Below are positions 46,029 through 54,747 of a stretch of 64,000 bases of DNA, one piece after another. The position numbers and the translations under genes are program-made. The first letter of the stretch is position 1, and every line of letters begins with the position of its first letter. The notes under the pieces are model-generated. The model was not told the origin of the DNA, did no database searches, and saw only the letters and a program-made list of their open reading frames with translations. The DNA is from Vreelandella olivaria (lineage in GTDB: Bacteria; Pseudomonadota; Gammaproteobacteria; Pseudomonadales; Halomonadaceae), in the NCBI GenBank assembly GCA_004295565.1, contig AP019416.1:2108001-2172000 (forward strand), given 5' to 3'.

Positions 46029-46290
46029 ATGGATGAGTTTGAATTCGACGAAGCCAAAAGTCAGGCCAATCTGGATAAGTGCGGTATTGTTTTTGTTGCT
46101 GGCCAAGGGCTGTGAAAGATCCATACCTGCTGGAGATCCGCGCAAAATCAGAGGATGAGCAGAAGTTTTGTTGATAGGCAAGAGTGGTGAAAAGCACTGG
46201 TCGGCTGTTGCCACATATAGGAATGCACATATTCGTCTGATTTCAGTCAGGCGTTCCCGAAAGAATGAGGTTGAGCTCTATGAAAGCTAA
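46029..46290 (+). CDS. brnT: BrnT-family ribonuclease toxin
   Basis: The opening MDEFEFDEAKSQANLDKCGI and later RAKSEDEQKF...HWSAVATYRNAHIRLISVRRSRKNEVELYES are the BrnT pattern: EFDxxKxxxNxxKHG, then RLISxRRArxxE. Indels near 46088 and 46175 break the frame. The corrected length is about 87 residues. BrnT is a RelE-fold RNase kept in check by BrnA. The last codons overlap the brnA ATG. It begins about 60 bp after an attC R' box, so the pair forms one cassette. Confidence 0.87.
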
Positions 46291-46550
46291 AGACTTCGAC
46301 AAAAATTTGAGGAAGGTCAGGAAGACATTGTTGATGACCTGGTGGATCTGTCCTCTGGTCGCCGCGTTAATCAGGAACAAAAACGAATCAATGTCGATTT
46401 TCCGGCTTGCGAGTCGTTGGATCGTGAGGCTGCGCGCATTGGCGTTACCCGCCAATCGATCATCAAGGTGTGGCTGGTGGAGCGCGTCTTCAGGCAGAAT
46501 CTGCTAACAAGCCACTTAATGATGAGGAGCCCGTCTTCAACAAGCTTTAG
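46280..46550 (+). CDS. brnA: BrnA-family antitoxin with altered C-terminus
   Basis: The protein MKAKDFDKNF...VDLSSGRRVNQEQKRINVDFPACESLDREAARIGVTRQSIIKVWLVERL is a ribbon-helix-helix (CopG-like) antitoxin, matching BrnA. It binds the operon promoter and BrnT. Two indels (near 46309 and 46490) shift the frame. The corrected tail reads NKPLNDEEPVFNKL, whose last residues come from the IS1182 remnant that begins at 46530. It overlaps brnT by 11 nt. Confidence 0.85.
46502..46529 (+). other. 5' remnant of an attC, cut by IS1182
   Basis: TGCTAACAAGCC at 46502 looks like an R'' box with its L'' side, lying inside the brnA 3' end. The attC is interrupted by the IS1182 remnant, and the R' box GTTAGAA reappears at 46671. 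Confidence 0.5.
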
Positions 46551-46670
46551 CTGGGCGCTCAAGTGGCTAAATGCTGATATTAAGATTACTCAGCCAGATG
46601 GCCAGCTGGGTAAATGAATTAGGACAACAGGCGGTGGAAACGGCTCGAAATCGGGTTTTTCTACAGCCTC
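46530..46670 (+). mobile_element. IS1182-family 3' end remnant, 141 bp
   Basis: The sequence from CCGTCTTCAACAAGCTTTAG to CTACAGCCTC is nearly identical to the last 140 bp of the derivative ending at 41906. The rest of the element is gone. GTTAGAAA follows directly. Confidence 0.88.
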
Positions 46671-46692
46671 GTTAGAAATACGAGGACACGCT

Positions 46693-47314
46693 ATGACGCT
46701 TGAAATCTGGGTAACCTTTGTATCAGTAGTTTTTATCTTTGCCATTATTCCGGGGCCGACTGTGATTTTGGTGCTAGGGCAAGCAATCAGTCACGGAAAG
46801 AGATCAGTCCTTCCATTGGTTTCAGGTGTTTTACTCGGTGACTTTGTGGCAATGACGTTATCGTTGATTGGGCTAGGAGCCGTCTTGGCAACCTCAGCGA
46901 CGCTATTTTTGATTCTCAAATGGTTTGGTGTCGGATATTTGGTTTATCTAGGTATTAAGACTTGGCGAGAGTTGCCCGAACACAGTTTGCCAACGATGAC
47001 CGCATCGACCATGTCAACGTCAAATATGTTCAGGTCTTCCTTTCTGGTTACAGCTCTTAACCCAAAGGATATTGTCTTTTGTGGCCTTCTTGCCTCAGTT
47101 TGTTAATCCCGAGGTTTCGGCAATTCCACAGCTGCTGGTATTAATGGTGACTTTCCTCGGCGTTGTATCCATAACCATTACATCATTTGCGCTCTTTGCT
47201 GGTGTTGTGCGTAATAGAATACAAAGTTTCAAAGCTCGAAAGAGGCTTAACAAATTGGGTGGTGGCGCTTTGTTTGGCGCTGCTGCATTTACGTCAACGA
47301 TGCAGCGTAGTTGA
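46693..47314 (+). CDS. LysE/RhtB-family exporter (cassette gene)
   Basis: This inner-membrane protein of about 206 residues has six hydrophobic segments. The signature is FIFAIIPGPTVILVLGQAISHGKRSVLPLVSGVLLGD, and FLVTALNPKDIVF...FVAFLPQFVNP is the second conserved block. A base is lost near 47080. Family members export amino acids or related metabolites; the substrate is unknown. It starts 22 bp after the attC R' box at 46671 and is followed by a good attC. Confidence 0.88.
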
Positions 47315-47317
47315 AGA

Positions 47318-47396
47318 ATTCTAACCAGGCCATACACCGGATGCCAAATTCTTCGCTTTGCTACGTTTTGTCACTGGTAATGGCAGCGTTGGGCCT
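47318..47396 (+). other. attC recombination site, about 79 bp
   Basis: R'' is TTCTAAC and R' is GTTGGGC (47388-47394). CCAGGCCATACACCGG on one side and CACTGGTAATGGCAGCG on the other can fold with mismatches. It starts 4 bp after the LysE stop. Confidence 0.75.
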
Positions 47397-47446
47397 CATT
47401 GAGTCACACCATTATCCCATCACACTCGCTGCGCTAGGGGGGAACA

Positions 47447-48091
47447 TTGAGTCAATATCGACTTCACTACTTTCCAGAGTCAGGCAATAGCTACAAGTTG
47501 GCACTGATGCTCACACTATGCGATCAGACATTCGAGCCGATATGGACAGACTTTGCATCAAGGGTCACCTGGACAGCCGAGTGGCGCGCCAACGTCAACC
47601 CCATGGGTGAGATACCTGTTCTTGAGGAAGACGGCGTCAAGCTCACGCAGACAGGACTAATTGCTTATCAGGCTATCGAAAGAATTCGGCCGTTTTGGCT
47701 CCCTGAATGAAAGCGAGGAGTATGAAATCCTGCGTTGGCTCTTCTGGGACAACCAGAAACTCTCAGGCTTTATGGCGACATATCGCTTTCTCCGGACATT
47801 TACCGAGCGGCCCAACAAGGACGTGCTTGCTTTTCTACGCAGGCGTATTGATGACTTCCTCAGTGTCCTGGAGAAGCAAGTATCATCTCAGCCGTTTGTA
47901 GCCAGCGAACGCGCGACCATCGTGGATATTTCGATGTGCGCTTACTTGTCGTACCCAAGCGATGAAACTGGTTATGACCTTGCCGCGAGCCATCCCAAAG
48001 TTCACGAGTGGCTAGGACGAATCTCGAAACTTCCCAATTGGAAGTCGCAATATGATCTTTGCCTGGCAAACGCTTGCATCGCTTCGTCTAG
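47447..48091 (+). CDS. glutathione S-transferase family protein (cassette gene)
   Basis: An N-terminal thioredoxin-like domain (YRLHYFPESGNSYKLALMLTLC; NVNPMGEIPVLEEDGVKLTQTGLI) is followed by a helical domain (FVASERATIVDISMCAYLSYPSDETGYDL; HPKVHEWLGRISKLPNW). The start is TTG at 47447. Indels near 47665 and 48060 shift the frame. The corrected length is about 214 residues. It would conjugate glutathione to an electrophile; the substrate is unknown. Confidence 0.85.
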
Positions 48092-48155
48092 TATACGGCG
48101 TGTGGCGGACAAACTATTGCTTGCGATCGCAATTATGACGAGGTTGCAAATGGAT

Positions 48156-48361
48156 AGCCCAACAATGCCATGCAGGGCGACGTGCTAGGCTCTGTCTGAA
48201 AACTGGCTGCGTTCGACCATACGGCGTTAAAAATCGGCTCAAAGTACTCATTTACAACACGTAAACTCCGTCTTTTCATCAATTTTTGCCTTGTCTGGCC
48301 TTCGCTCGCCGACTTTTCAGACAAAGCCTAGGGCGCACGCGCCTGATGGCAGACATTAAAC
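48156..48361 (+). other. attC recombination site whose loop holds a MITE
   Basis: R'' is AGCCCAAC and R' is CATTAAAC. The left arm GCCATGCAGGGCGACGTGC pairs with the right arm GCACGCGCCTGATGGC over 16 bp if three bases (G, G and A) bulge out. Bulged bases on one arm are the hallmark of folded attC sites. The MITE at 48188-48328 occupies the terminal loop. Without it the site would be about 65 bp. Confidence 0.8.
48188..48328 (+). mobile_element. MITE, 141 bp, with IS5-family ends
   Basis: The ends GGCTCTGTCTGAAAAC and TTTTCAGACAAAGCC match the termini of the IS5-family element at 34501-35413. The flanks CTA and TAG give the same TA target duplication. There is no coding capacity. Confidence 0.88.
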
Positions 48362-48375
48362 GCTCAGGAGGAGTA

Positions 48376-48954
48376 GTGGAAGACATAGAAAAAATCCTCG
48401 GCTTTATTGTTGAGATTGAAAAGCTAAAAGACGTGTATCGAAAAACAAAGCCGGTGGGCCTTGATCGATTCGAAAACTCAGCAGAACACAGTTGGCATGT
48501 ATGCCTTACTGCCTTGATGTTGAAAGACTTCGCTAATGAAAAGATAGATATTAATCGTGTTATTAAGATGCTTCTTATTCATGATCTTGGTGAGATTGAT
48601 GCTGGCGATACCATTATTTACGCAAACGAGACGAGCGAAAATAAAGCCAAAGAAGCGGCAGGTATTGGTCGGCTCTTAAACATCTTGCCTGCTGAAATGG
48701 CCGATGAATTCTTGGCGCTATGGCATGAGTTTGAGGCCGGGGAAACGGCGGACTCTTCCTTTGCTAAAGCCATAGATAGGGTGCCACCTTTGCTTCATAA
48801 CATTCATGGCGGAGGTCATAGTTGGAAAGCACATGGGATCACAAAAGAAAAGGTGTTCTCAGTGAATCAGCGAATAGAGGCAGGCAGCAAAGAGCTTTGG
48901 TCTGTTATGCATAATAAGCTAGAGGACGCCGTTCATGCCGGCATACTTAAATAA
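48376..48954 (+). CDS. HD-domain hydrolase, YfbR-like (cassette gene)
   Basis: This intact frame has the HD metal motif H...HD (AEHSWHVCLTALML; MLLIHDLGEIDAGD) and a later Asp in KAIDRVPPLLHNI. It resembles 5'-deoxynucleotidases of the YfbR/YGK1 type, which hydrolyse dNMPs. I choose GTG 48376 because CAGGAGGAG lies just upstream. The longer ATG 48346 would lie inside the attC. The length is 192 residues. It is followed by a compact attC. Confidence 0.85.
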   Translation: MEDIEKILGFIVEIEKLKDVYRKTKPVGLDRFENSAEHSWHVCLTALMLKDFANEKIDINRVIKMLLIHDLGEIDAGDTIIYANETSENKAKEAAGIGRLLNILPAEMADEFLALWHEFEAGETADSSFAKAIDRVPPLLHNIHGGGHSWKAHGITKEKVFSVNQRIEAGSKELWSVMHNKLEDAVHAGILK

Positions 48955-48957
48955 AGC

Positions 48958-49004
48958 ATTTAACCAAGCATTGCAGCGGACAAACCGCTGAATGTGGCAT
49001 TAGA
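48958..49004 (+). other. compact attC-like site, about 47 bp
   Basis: R'' is ATTTAAC and R' is CATTAGA. The left arm CATTGCAGCGG pairs with CCGCTGAATG except for one bulged G, the same bulge position as in the sites at 48156 and 51495. It starts 3 bp after the HD stop. Confidence 0.7.
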
Positions 49005-49020
49005 ATTCAAGGAGGTTTTA

Positions 49021-49599
49021 GTGAAGTGTTTGGTTGTGGTATCACACCTTTAGAGGATAGTTTATGTCATTACTTAGCGGCTCAGACAGTTGAGCACTTA
49101 ACCTTAAATGGCTATCAAATTACTCTTCTTGATCTGTATAAAAATAACTTTGAACCAGTGCTAACTCAGCAGGAAAGAGAAAGTTATTATCAAGAAAATT
49201 TTAATGACGATTTGCTTGTAAATGAAATTGAGCAATCAAAACAGGCCGAGTCATTGGTGTTGGTGTTCCCTACATGGTGGTTTGGCTTCCCAGCAATTTT
49301 AAAAGGGTGGTTTGATCGAGTATGGGCGCCGGGGCATGCATATAATCATGCATCTGATTTAGGGGCTATTACTCCACTTTTAGACAACTTGAACGAAGTG
49401 AAAGTTATTACCACCCTTGGTTCACCTTGGTGGGTAGACAAGTTAGTGCTGGGGGAACCAGTAAAGCGGGTGCTAAAAACTGCTCTGCTAGGTGCATGTA
49501 CAAAACGCTGCAAGTTCAATATGTTGTCACTGTATAATAGCGAAAGAGCATCAAAAACGTGTTGAATCTTTCGTAAGAAAAATACAAGGTAAATTTTAG
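49021..49599 (+). CDS. flavodoxin-like NAD(P)H quinone reductase, KefF/NQO1 type (cassette gene)
   Basis: The GTG start at 49021 is preceded by AAGGAGG. After an indel near 49045 the start reads VKCLVVVSHPLEDSLCHYLA. The FMN-site segment is VLVFPTWWFGFPAILKGWFDRVWAPGHAY. A second indel near 49515 leads to the tail HQKRVESFVRKIQGKF. The corrected size is about 193 residues. It would reduce quinones or other electrophiles with NAD(P)H. Confidence 0.83.
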
Positions 49600-49611
49600 T
49601 GGTAATAAAAA

Positions 49612-49700
49612 TTCTAACAAGGCAAATGCACTCGGAGGGGGAAAAGTCGCCGATCGTTCCTCGCTCTGCTTTTGCCTGTCGGTGATTTTCGGAGTAAGCC
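49612..49700 (+). other. probable attC site
   Basis: R'' is TTCTAAC followed by AAGGCAAATGCA, which can pair with TGCTTTTGCCT at 49673. The R' box AGTAAGCC is degenerate. It begins 13 bp after the flavoprotein stop. Confidence 0.5.
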
Positions 49701-49712
49701 AAGGGAGGGGTT

Positions 49713-50350
49713 GTGCACCTAGTCTTGTTCGACATAGACGGAACGCTGGTTGAGTCATATGATTTTGATACGGAGTGCTTCCAAGCAGCTATCAAGGCTG
49801 TATTGGGTATCTCCATAGGGCCTGACTGGAGTCGTTTTCATCACGTAACCGATTCTGGGATTCTCGCAGAGGTGATTGATGAGCTGAATCTTCATAGTGA
49901 CAGCGAGCGCATCGCTGAGGAGGTAAAGAGCAGTTCCTGAGTCGAGTAGCGGATTACATTTCGTGCCACGATGTATCGCCTATCTCTGGAGCGTATGAAT
50001 TTATATCGGGGCTCGTCGCACGGCAGAATGTCTCAGTAGCCTTTGCGACTGGGGGCTGGATCGAATCCGCGAGGATGAAACTTGATGCTGCAGGTATTAG
50101 CTTCTCGGCTATACCACTGGCCTCGTCCTCGGATCACTATAGTAGAATAGAGATTATGCGGTTGGCCGAAAGGCGCGCTGGCAGTGGTCGTTATGACTCA
50201 AGAACCTATTTTGGGGATGGGCCATGGGATCAGAAAGCATCTGAAACTCTGGGCTATAATTTTGTCTCAGTCGGGAATCGTATTAGCAGCCCTCAATTGG
50301 TTCGGGATTATACAGAAGCCGATGTGGCCTTGAGGTACATTGGCTTATAG
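49713..50350 (+). CDS. HAD-superfamily hydrolase (cassette gene)
   Basis: Motif I is LVLFDIDGTLVES, motif II lies in VAFATGG, and the acidic motif is TYFGDGPWDQKAS. A GTG start at 49713 follows AAGGGAGG. One indel near 49935 splits the frame. The corrected length is about 211 residues. It would be a phosphatase of unknown substrate. A candidate attC follows at 50351-50440 ending in CGTTAACC, but it is too poor to call. Confidence 0.85.
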
Positions 50351-50454
50351 CCAGCGGCTGTACAGCGACCGATTTTCCGCCGCTGCGCTACAGACCGGCG
50401 CGCGAGCCGGGCGTTCGGCAGATCGGCCGTTAACCATTCGAATGGAGCTTTCGG

Positions 50455-51442
50455 ATGAGCCAAGCGTCTACCACCCCAGTGATTGAGAACATCCGTGCTC
50501 GCTACCGGATGTTTGCGGAACGTGAGGCGCATGCTGTTTCTCCTCTGTATGAGGAACTCGCCTTTCGTGTAGCCGAATCCGACGCACTGCTGCAATTCCT
50601 TTCAACTCTGCCACCCACAAAGCAACAGCCGAACCTGCTGTTCGGCGCGGTCAAGCTTCTAATGGGCACAGCGACAGACGCTAACGAGTTCGAACACTGG
50701 GTCAGAAGCCGTTCTGAATCCATTCGTGGCGAGATACTGGCTCGAAGTACGCAAACTAATGAGCCCGGCCGGTGTGCCACGATTCTTCCCGTTCTTGCCA
50801 GCTTTTCCAGTCCTCTCGCGCTGCTTGAAGTGGGCGCAGCCGCTGGGCTGTGTTTGTTGCCAGACCGATACGGTTACGACTATGGCCGAGTTCGCCTCCT
50901 CCCCAGGAGCGAGTGCTCCACCAAAACACCGGTTTTCCCATGTCGTGCGAACGAAGCGACTCCAGTTCCAACTGGCCTCCCGACAGTAGTGTGGCGCGCC
51001 GGGATTGATCTCAATCCGCTCAACCTCTCGGATCCGTGTGAGGTAGAGTGGCTGGAGTCGTTAGTGTGGCCCGGACAGGAGGGCAGGCTCGAGCGGTTAG
51101 CGGCGGCGATTCGTGTTGGCCAAAAGTCTCCACCGCTAGTGCGCGCAGGGAACCTACTCTATGACCTCCGTCGCTCATCGGAACGGCTCCAAGCGATGCT
51201 ACCTTGGTGATTTTCCATTCGGCAGTGTTAGCCTATTTGAGTCCTGAAGACCGCGAGAATTTCGCGCAGCTCGTCCAGGAATTGGACGCCGTGTGGATCA
51301 GTAACGAAGCCCCGGCGTTTTTCCAAACATCGATGCACTGGCGGCTGCCAACAACCCTAAAGATCGCTTCATTCTCTCAGTCGACGGGAGTCCGGTGGCG
51401 TTCACAGGCCCACATGGCCAGTCCATTGATTGGATTACATAA
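50455..51442 (+). CDS. DUF2332 family protein (cassette gene)
   Basis: The conserved blocks are YRMFAEREAHAVSPLYEELAFRVAES, PLALLEVGAAAGLCLLPDRYGYDYG, and GIDLNPLNLSDPCEVEWLESLVWPGQEGR. The C-terminal VIFHSAVLAYLSPEDR and FILSVDGSPVAFTGPHGQSIDW complete the DUF2332 pattern. Indels near 50905, 51207 and 51320 shift the frame. The corrected size is about 328 residues. The function of the family is unknown; it has a methyltransferase-like look. Confidence 0.85.
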
Positions 51443-51494
51443 TAAAACATCGGATCCGAGCCAAGACCTTGTGCCTTGAGCTCGAATCTCGCGG

Positions 51495-51584
51495 GCCGAA
51501 CAATAGCTTGCAGGGGATCGGTGGAGCACCGCCCGTGCTACCGGAGCGTCGCGATCCCGCGGCCCCTGAAGCCTGACGTTGAGG
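51495..51584 (+). other. attC recombination site, about 90 bp, hit by IS1182
   Basis: R'' is GCCGAAC and R' is GTTGAGG. The left arm CTTGCAGGGG pairs with CCCCTGAAG with one bulged G. IS1182 DNA begins at 51581, just after the GTT of R' (51578-51580). Confidence 0.8.
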
Positions 51585-52174
51585 CTGTAGAAAACCCCGC
51601 TGACACCTAAGCTTTGGTAGGATCGAGAAAACAGACGAGGAGTGGTCAGCATGCCCCGCTTCAAGACTTATAACTATGATCAGCACGCCATGGTGGTAAT
51701 CCACTACCAAGATCAGCTCCAACCCTGAGGAGCGCTGTTCGAACAAGTGTCACTGGTGTGTCATGAACAAGGCTTACTGGGCTACCAACAACGAGTCAAT
51801 AGCCCCAAGGGTAAAGAAATTTACAGTCATCGTATGCCTGCCGTGGAGCCCGTCTTTGGCAACATTGGTACGATGAAAAGACTGAACCGCTCCACTCTTG
51901 GGGGCAAGAAGAAAGTACAGGGCCATTGCCAGCTATACTGTCTGGTGCACAATATGAGAAGTTAGTGAATTATGGTCATTTGGCCGCGTCATGAAGGGCT
52001 AGGAGCGGGATATGTCGCTTCATAAGAGCAAAATCGCCCTCGTAACTGGCATTAGGCGCGCATCTTAGTGGCTGAATGCTGATATTAATATGCTCCAGCC
52101 AGATGACCTGCTGGGTAAATAAATTATGACGACTGGCGGTGGATGTGGCTCGAAATCGGGTTTTTTACAGCCTC
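51581..52174 (+). mobile_element. IS1182-family deletion derivative, 594 bp
   Basis: Both ends are present (GAGGCTGTAGAAAACCCCG at the left and TTTTTTACAGCCTC at the right), flanked by GTT on both sides. The transposase keeps only its first about 23 residues and the C-terminal about 75. The middle about 1.2 kb is deleted. It could still be moved by a complete copy. Confidence 0.9.
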
Positions 52175-52199
52175 GTTAGGCCTCAGAGGAAGCTATCTC

Positions 52200-52610
52200 T
52201 TGCGTGCATTGGACATCATTCAGCGCCTTCACGATCTCTGGAACTCAGGTGCTGTCGACGACATACCGTTGGTCTACTCCTCATCCTTCGTTGCCCATAT
52301 GCCGAAGGGTTGGTCTCAGTCGACATTCGAAGGGCATGCAGGTGCCAGAGCCATGCTCTTGCGCATTCGGACAGCTTTCCCCGACTGGCGCGAGGAGATT
52401 CTCGACACCATCGAGACCGCCGACACGGTTGTCACTCGCTATTGCTCGAGTGGGATCAACACGGGCCCGCTGGACGGCGCTCCACCTACGGGGCGCAAGA
52501 TCGTCGTCGATGAGATTTCCATCTACCGCATCGCGGATGCCCTCGTACAGGAGCAGTGGTGCCTCGTGGACGACCTGACATTTGCGCGTCAACTAGGCCG
52601 CCTTGGGTAG
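52200..52610 (+). CDS. SnoaL/NTF2-like ester cyclase family protein (cassette gene)
   Basis: This intact frame of about 136 residues has the SnoaL-like pattern: HDLWNSGAVDDIPLVYSSSFVAHMP, RAMLLRIRTAFPDWREEILDTIETADTVVTRY, and VVDEISIYRIADALVQEQWCLVDDLTF. The TTG at 52200 follows AGAGGAAG. The gene begins 26 bp after the R' box GTTAGGC at 52175. No attC is seen behind it, because an IS1182 fragment follows at once. Confidence 0.8.
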   Translation: MRALDIIQRLHDLWNSGAVDDIPLVYSSSFVAHMPKGWSQSTFEGHAGARAMLLRIRTAFPDWREEILDTIETADTVVTRYCSSGINTGPLDGAPPTGRKIVVDEISIYRIADALVQEQWCLVDDLTFARQLGRLG

Positions 52611-52740
52611 CCTTATAACTACGATCAGAACACCGTGGTGGTGATCAACTACCAAGATCAGCTTCAACCAGACTCCTTCTGAACACGCAGCGCACTGTCT
52701 GATCAAGCACAAGCTCGACTTGGTGGTTTTCTATCCAGGG
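52611..52740 (+). mobile_element. IS1182-family 5' coding fragment
   Basis: The DNA matches the first about 40 codons of the transposase (YNYDQNTVVVINYQDQLQPDSF) with an internal indel. Neither end repeat is present. It abuts the downstream side of rlmF. Confidence 0.8.
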
Positions 52741-52807
52741 CGATGTGCTTATAGCGTAGTAATGCCACGGCAGGTTTCGCATAATCATGCGCTACCTCAC
52801 GAACGGC

Positions 52808-53726
52808 TCACATAAATGTCCAGGCCAATATCCGCGTGATCTTATTTCCTGATTCATCTCGATTTCCCGACTATCAACGGCACCGAGCTTACGAATCAGC
52901 TTCTTGGCAGGCTTAACATTGTCAGCTTTTGAGACCAGGCTGCTAAACCAGCGGCATTGAGTTGAATACGCTTGGCTTTCTCTTATTAGCTTTTAAGAAA
53001 CAGCTGTTCGCCCCCCTTGCACCAAAGTTCTGCCCCAGCCCGCCAAAAATTCAGCGTAGGTGATTGGGTTTTTGCTTTTTGTTCGCCGCGGCTACGCGCA
53101 AGGTTATTGAGTTTACGCTGGTTACCTTTAAGTGCTTCATCAAGTGAAGCATGGAAGGGTGGGTTGCATACGCTGACATCAAAGAACTCCCCGGGTTGAA
53201 TGATCCCTTCAAAAATATGGTTTTTATCGTGTTGCGTGCGCAGCGTGAAGCGATCTTTGAGTGTGGGGTTGTGGTTAATAATCGTGGCGACGTTCTCAAG
53301 TGACTGAGTGTTAATGTCACTACCGACACACTCCCAGCCGTAAATTTGGCAGGCCAGTAGCGGGTAGATCCCATTGGCACCCGTCCCTATATCGAGCAGC
53401 TTAATGCTGGGCTGTTCATGCCCAAGCCCAATTAAGTCCGCCATGTAATGGATATAGTCGGCTCTGCCTGGGATGGGAGGGCAAAGCGCGCCCTCTGGAA
53501 TATCCCAATCGACAATGTTGTAGTATCGGTTTAATAACGCGGCGTTGAGCGTTTTTACCGCCAGTGGATCTGCGAAATCGATGGAAAGGGTGCCATGAGC
53601 GTTCGGTTTCACATAAGGGGCTAGTGCTGGGTGGCTCTTTACGAGCGCTGGAAAGTCATAGCCTTGGTTGTGTAGATTCTTCGGGTGCAGGCCTTTGCGA
53701 ACAGGCTTGGCTCGGCTTTTTTTCAC
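52808..53726 (-). CDS. rlmF: 23S rRNA (adenine(1618)-N(6))-methyltransferase
   Basis: The protein starts MKKSRAKPVRKGLHPKNLHNQGYDFPALVKSHP. The SAM motif is IKLLDIGTGANGIYPLLACQIYGWECVGSDI and the catalytic motif VCNPPFHAS (NPPF). The C-terminus, after an indel near 52985, reads WFSSLVSKADNVKPAKKLIRKLGAVDSREI...RILAWTFM. The length of about 305 residues is normal. It is the only minus-strand gene between 41.9 and 64 kb and has no attC, so it is not an ordinary cassette. Confidence 0.92.
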
Positions 53727-53870
53727 TTCGAGGGTGGTTGTTCACAGTATTAGGCCTGAGGCTTGGCGTTCAATTGTCGAGTGGGTTTGGCTTAGTCCGT
53801 GATTATAACCTTAATGGTTGTGTTGAGCTTACTCAGCAGTTCGAGGGTGGCGAGAGGAACTCCCTGAAAT

Positions 53871-54646
53871 ATGGTAAACCCAGAGATACCAGATGAAGCA
53901 AAGCAGTCGCAGTCAGTCGTCGAAGATGTGCTTGGCGATTCAATCGTCGGCATTTATCTTTTCGGCTCTGCCGTTGTTGGTGGTTTAAAGCCTAGCAGCG
54001 ACGTAGATATCTTGGTTGCAACCTCTAATCCGCCTGCTTTTATGCAAAGGAAGACCCTGGTTGCTCAATTGATGAGCTTATCCGGCGCGATTGGGAATTC
54101 ACAAGCCAAAAGGCCATTAGAGCTTACGGTGATAACGGTCTCTGATGTTGTCCCTTGGCAGTTTCCGCCACGGGTCGAGTTTGTATACGGTGAGTGGTTG
54201 CGAGAGGAGTTCGAGGCCGGAAACGTCCCGGAGCCAGTCCGCGACCCTGATATTGCTATTGTTCTGAAAAGGTAATTGATAACAGTCTGCCGCTGTATGG
54301 AACTGAGGCTGCTAGCCTTTTCGAGCCTGTGCCGCTGATTGATCTCAGAATGGCCATCCGTGACACATTACCCAGTCTCCTGGCGGAGACAGCTGGTGAT
54401 GAACGTAACGTGGTTCTAACCTTGTCTCGGATGTGGCTGACTGCTGCTACTGGTGATATCGCCCCAAAGGATATAGCGGCGCAGTGGGCGGAAAAGCAAG
54501 CGCTTGCTGATTACGCATTGTTATTGCAGTACGCTCGTGAAGGTTACCTCGGGAAGGTTGAAGATCATTGGGAAGAAAATCGGGAGGGCTTCGAAGCGCT
54601 TGTCTCTTATATGTACAAGGCAATTGAGGCGTGCCTCGACATATAG
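53871..54646 (+). CDS. AadA-like aminoglycoside nucleotidyltransferase, ANT(3'') family (cassette gene)
   Basis: The nucleotidyltransferase motif is VGIYLFGSAVVGGLKPSSDVDILV, followed by AKRPLELTVITVSDVVPWQFPP and FVYGEWLREEFEAG. After one indel near 54270 the AadA C-terminal domain follows: LFEPVPLIDLRMAIRDTLPSLL and GDERNVVLTLSRMWLTAATGDIAPKDIAAQWA. Order and length (about 258 residues) match AadA enzymes that adenylylate streptomycin and spectinomycin. The sequence differs from mobile aadA alleles as I remember them. Actual resistance is not shown by sequence alone. An attC follows. Confidence 0.88.
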
Positions 54647-54657
54647 GAGCGGGAGAA

Positions 54658-54728
54658 GCCTAACAATCACAGGCACAGAGACAAATTTTCGCTGCCTTAC
54701 AAATTTGCCCGTGTTGTAGGCGCTAGAA
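54658..54728 (+). other. attC site of the aadA-like cassette, degenerate R'
   Basis: R'' is GCCTAAC. The arms ACAAATTT and AAATTTG pair around TCGCTGCCTTAC, and CACAG and CGTGTTG extend the stem. R' is degenerate (CTAGAAC), which may lower recombination. Confidence 0.65.
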
Positions 54729-54747
54729 CTAGGTTCGACGGCTATTG

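Noticed and set aside
50351-50440. attC behind the HAD cassette
   Set aside because: It ends in CGTTAACC, but no R'' box and no convincing arm pairing were found.
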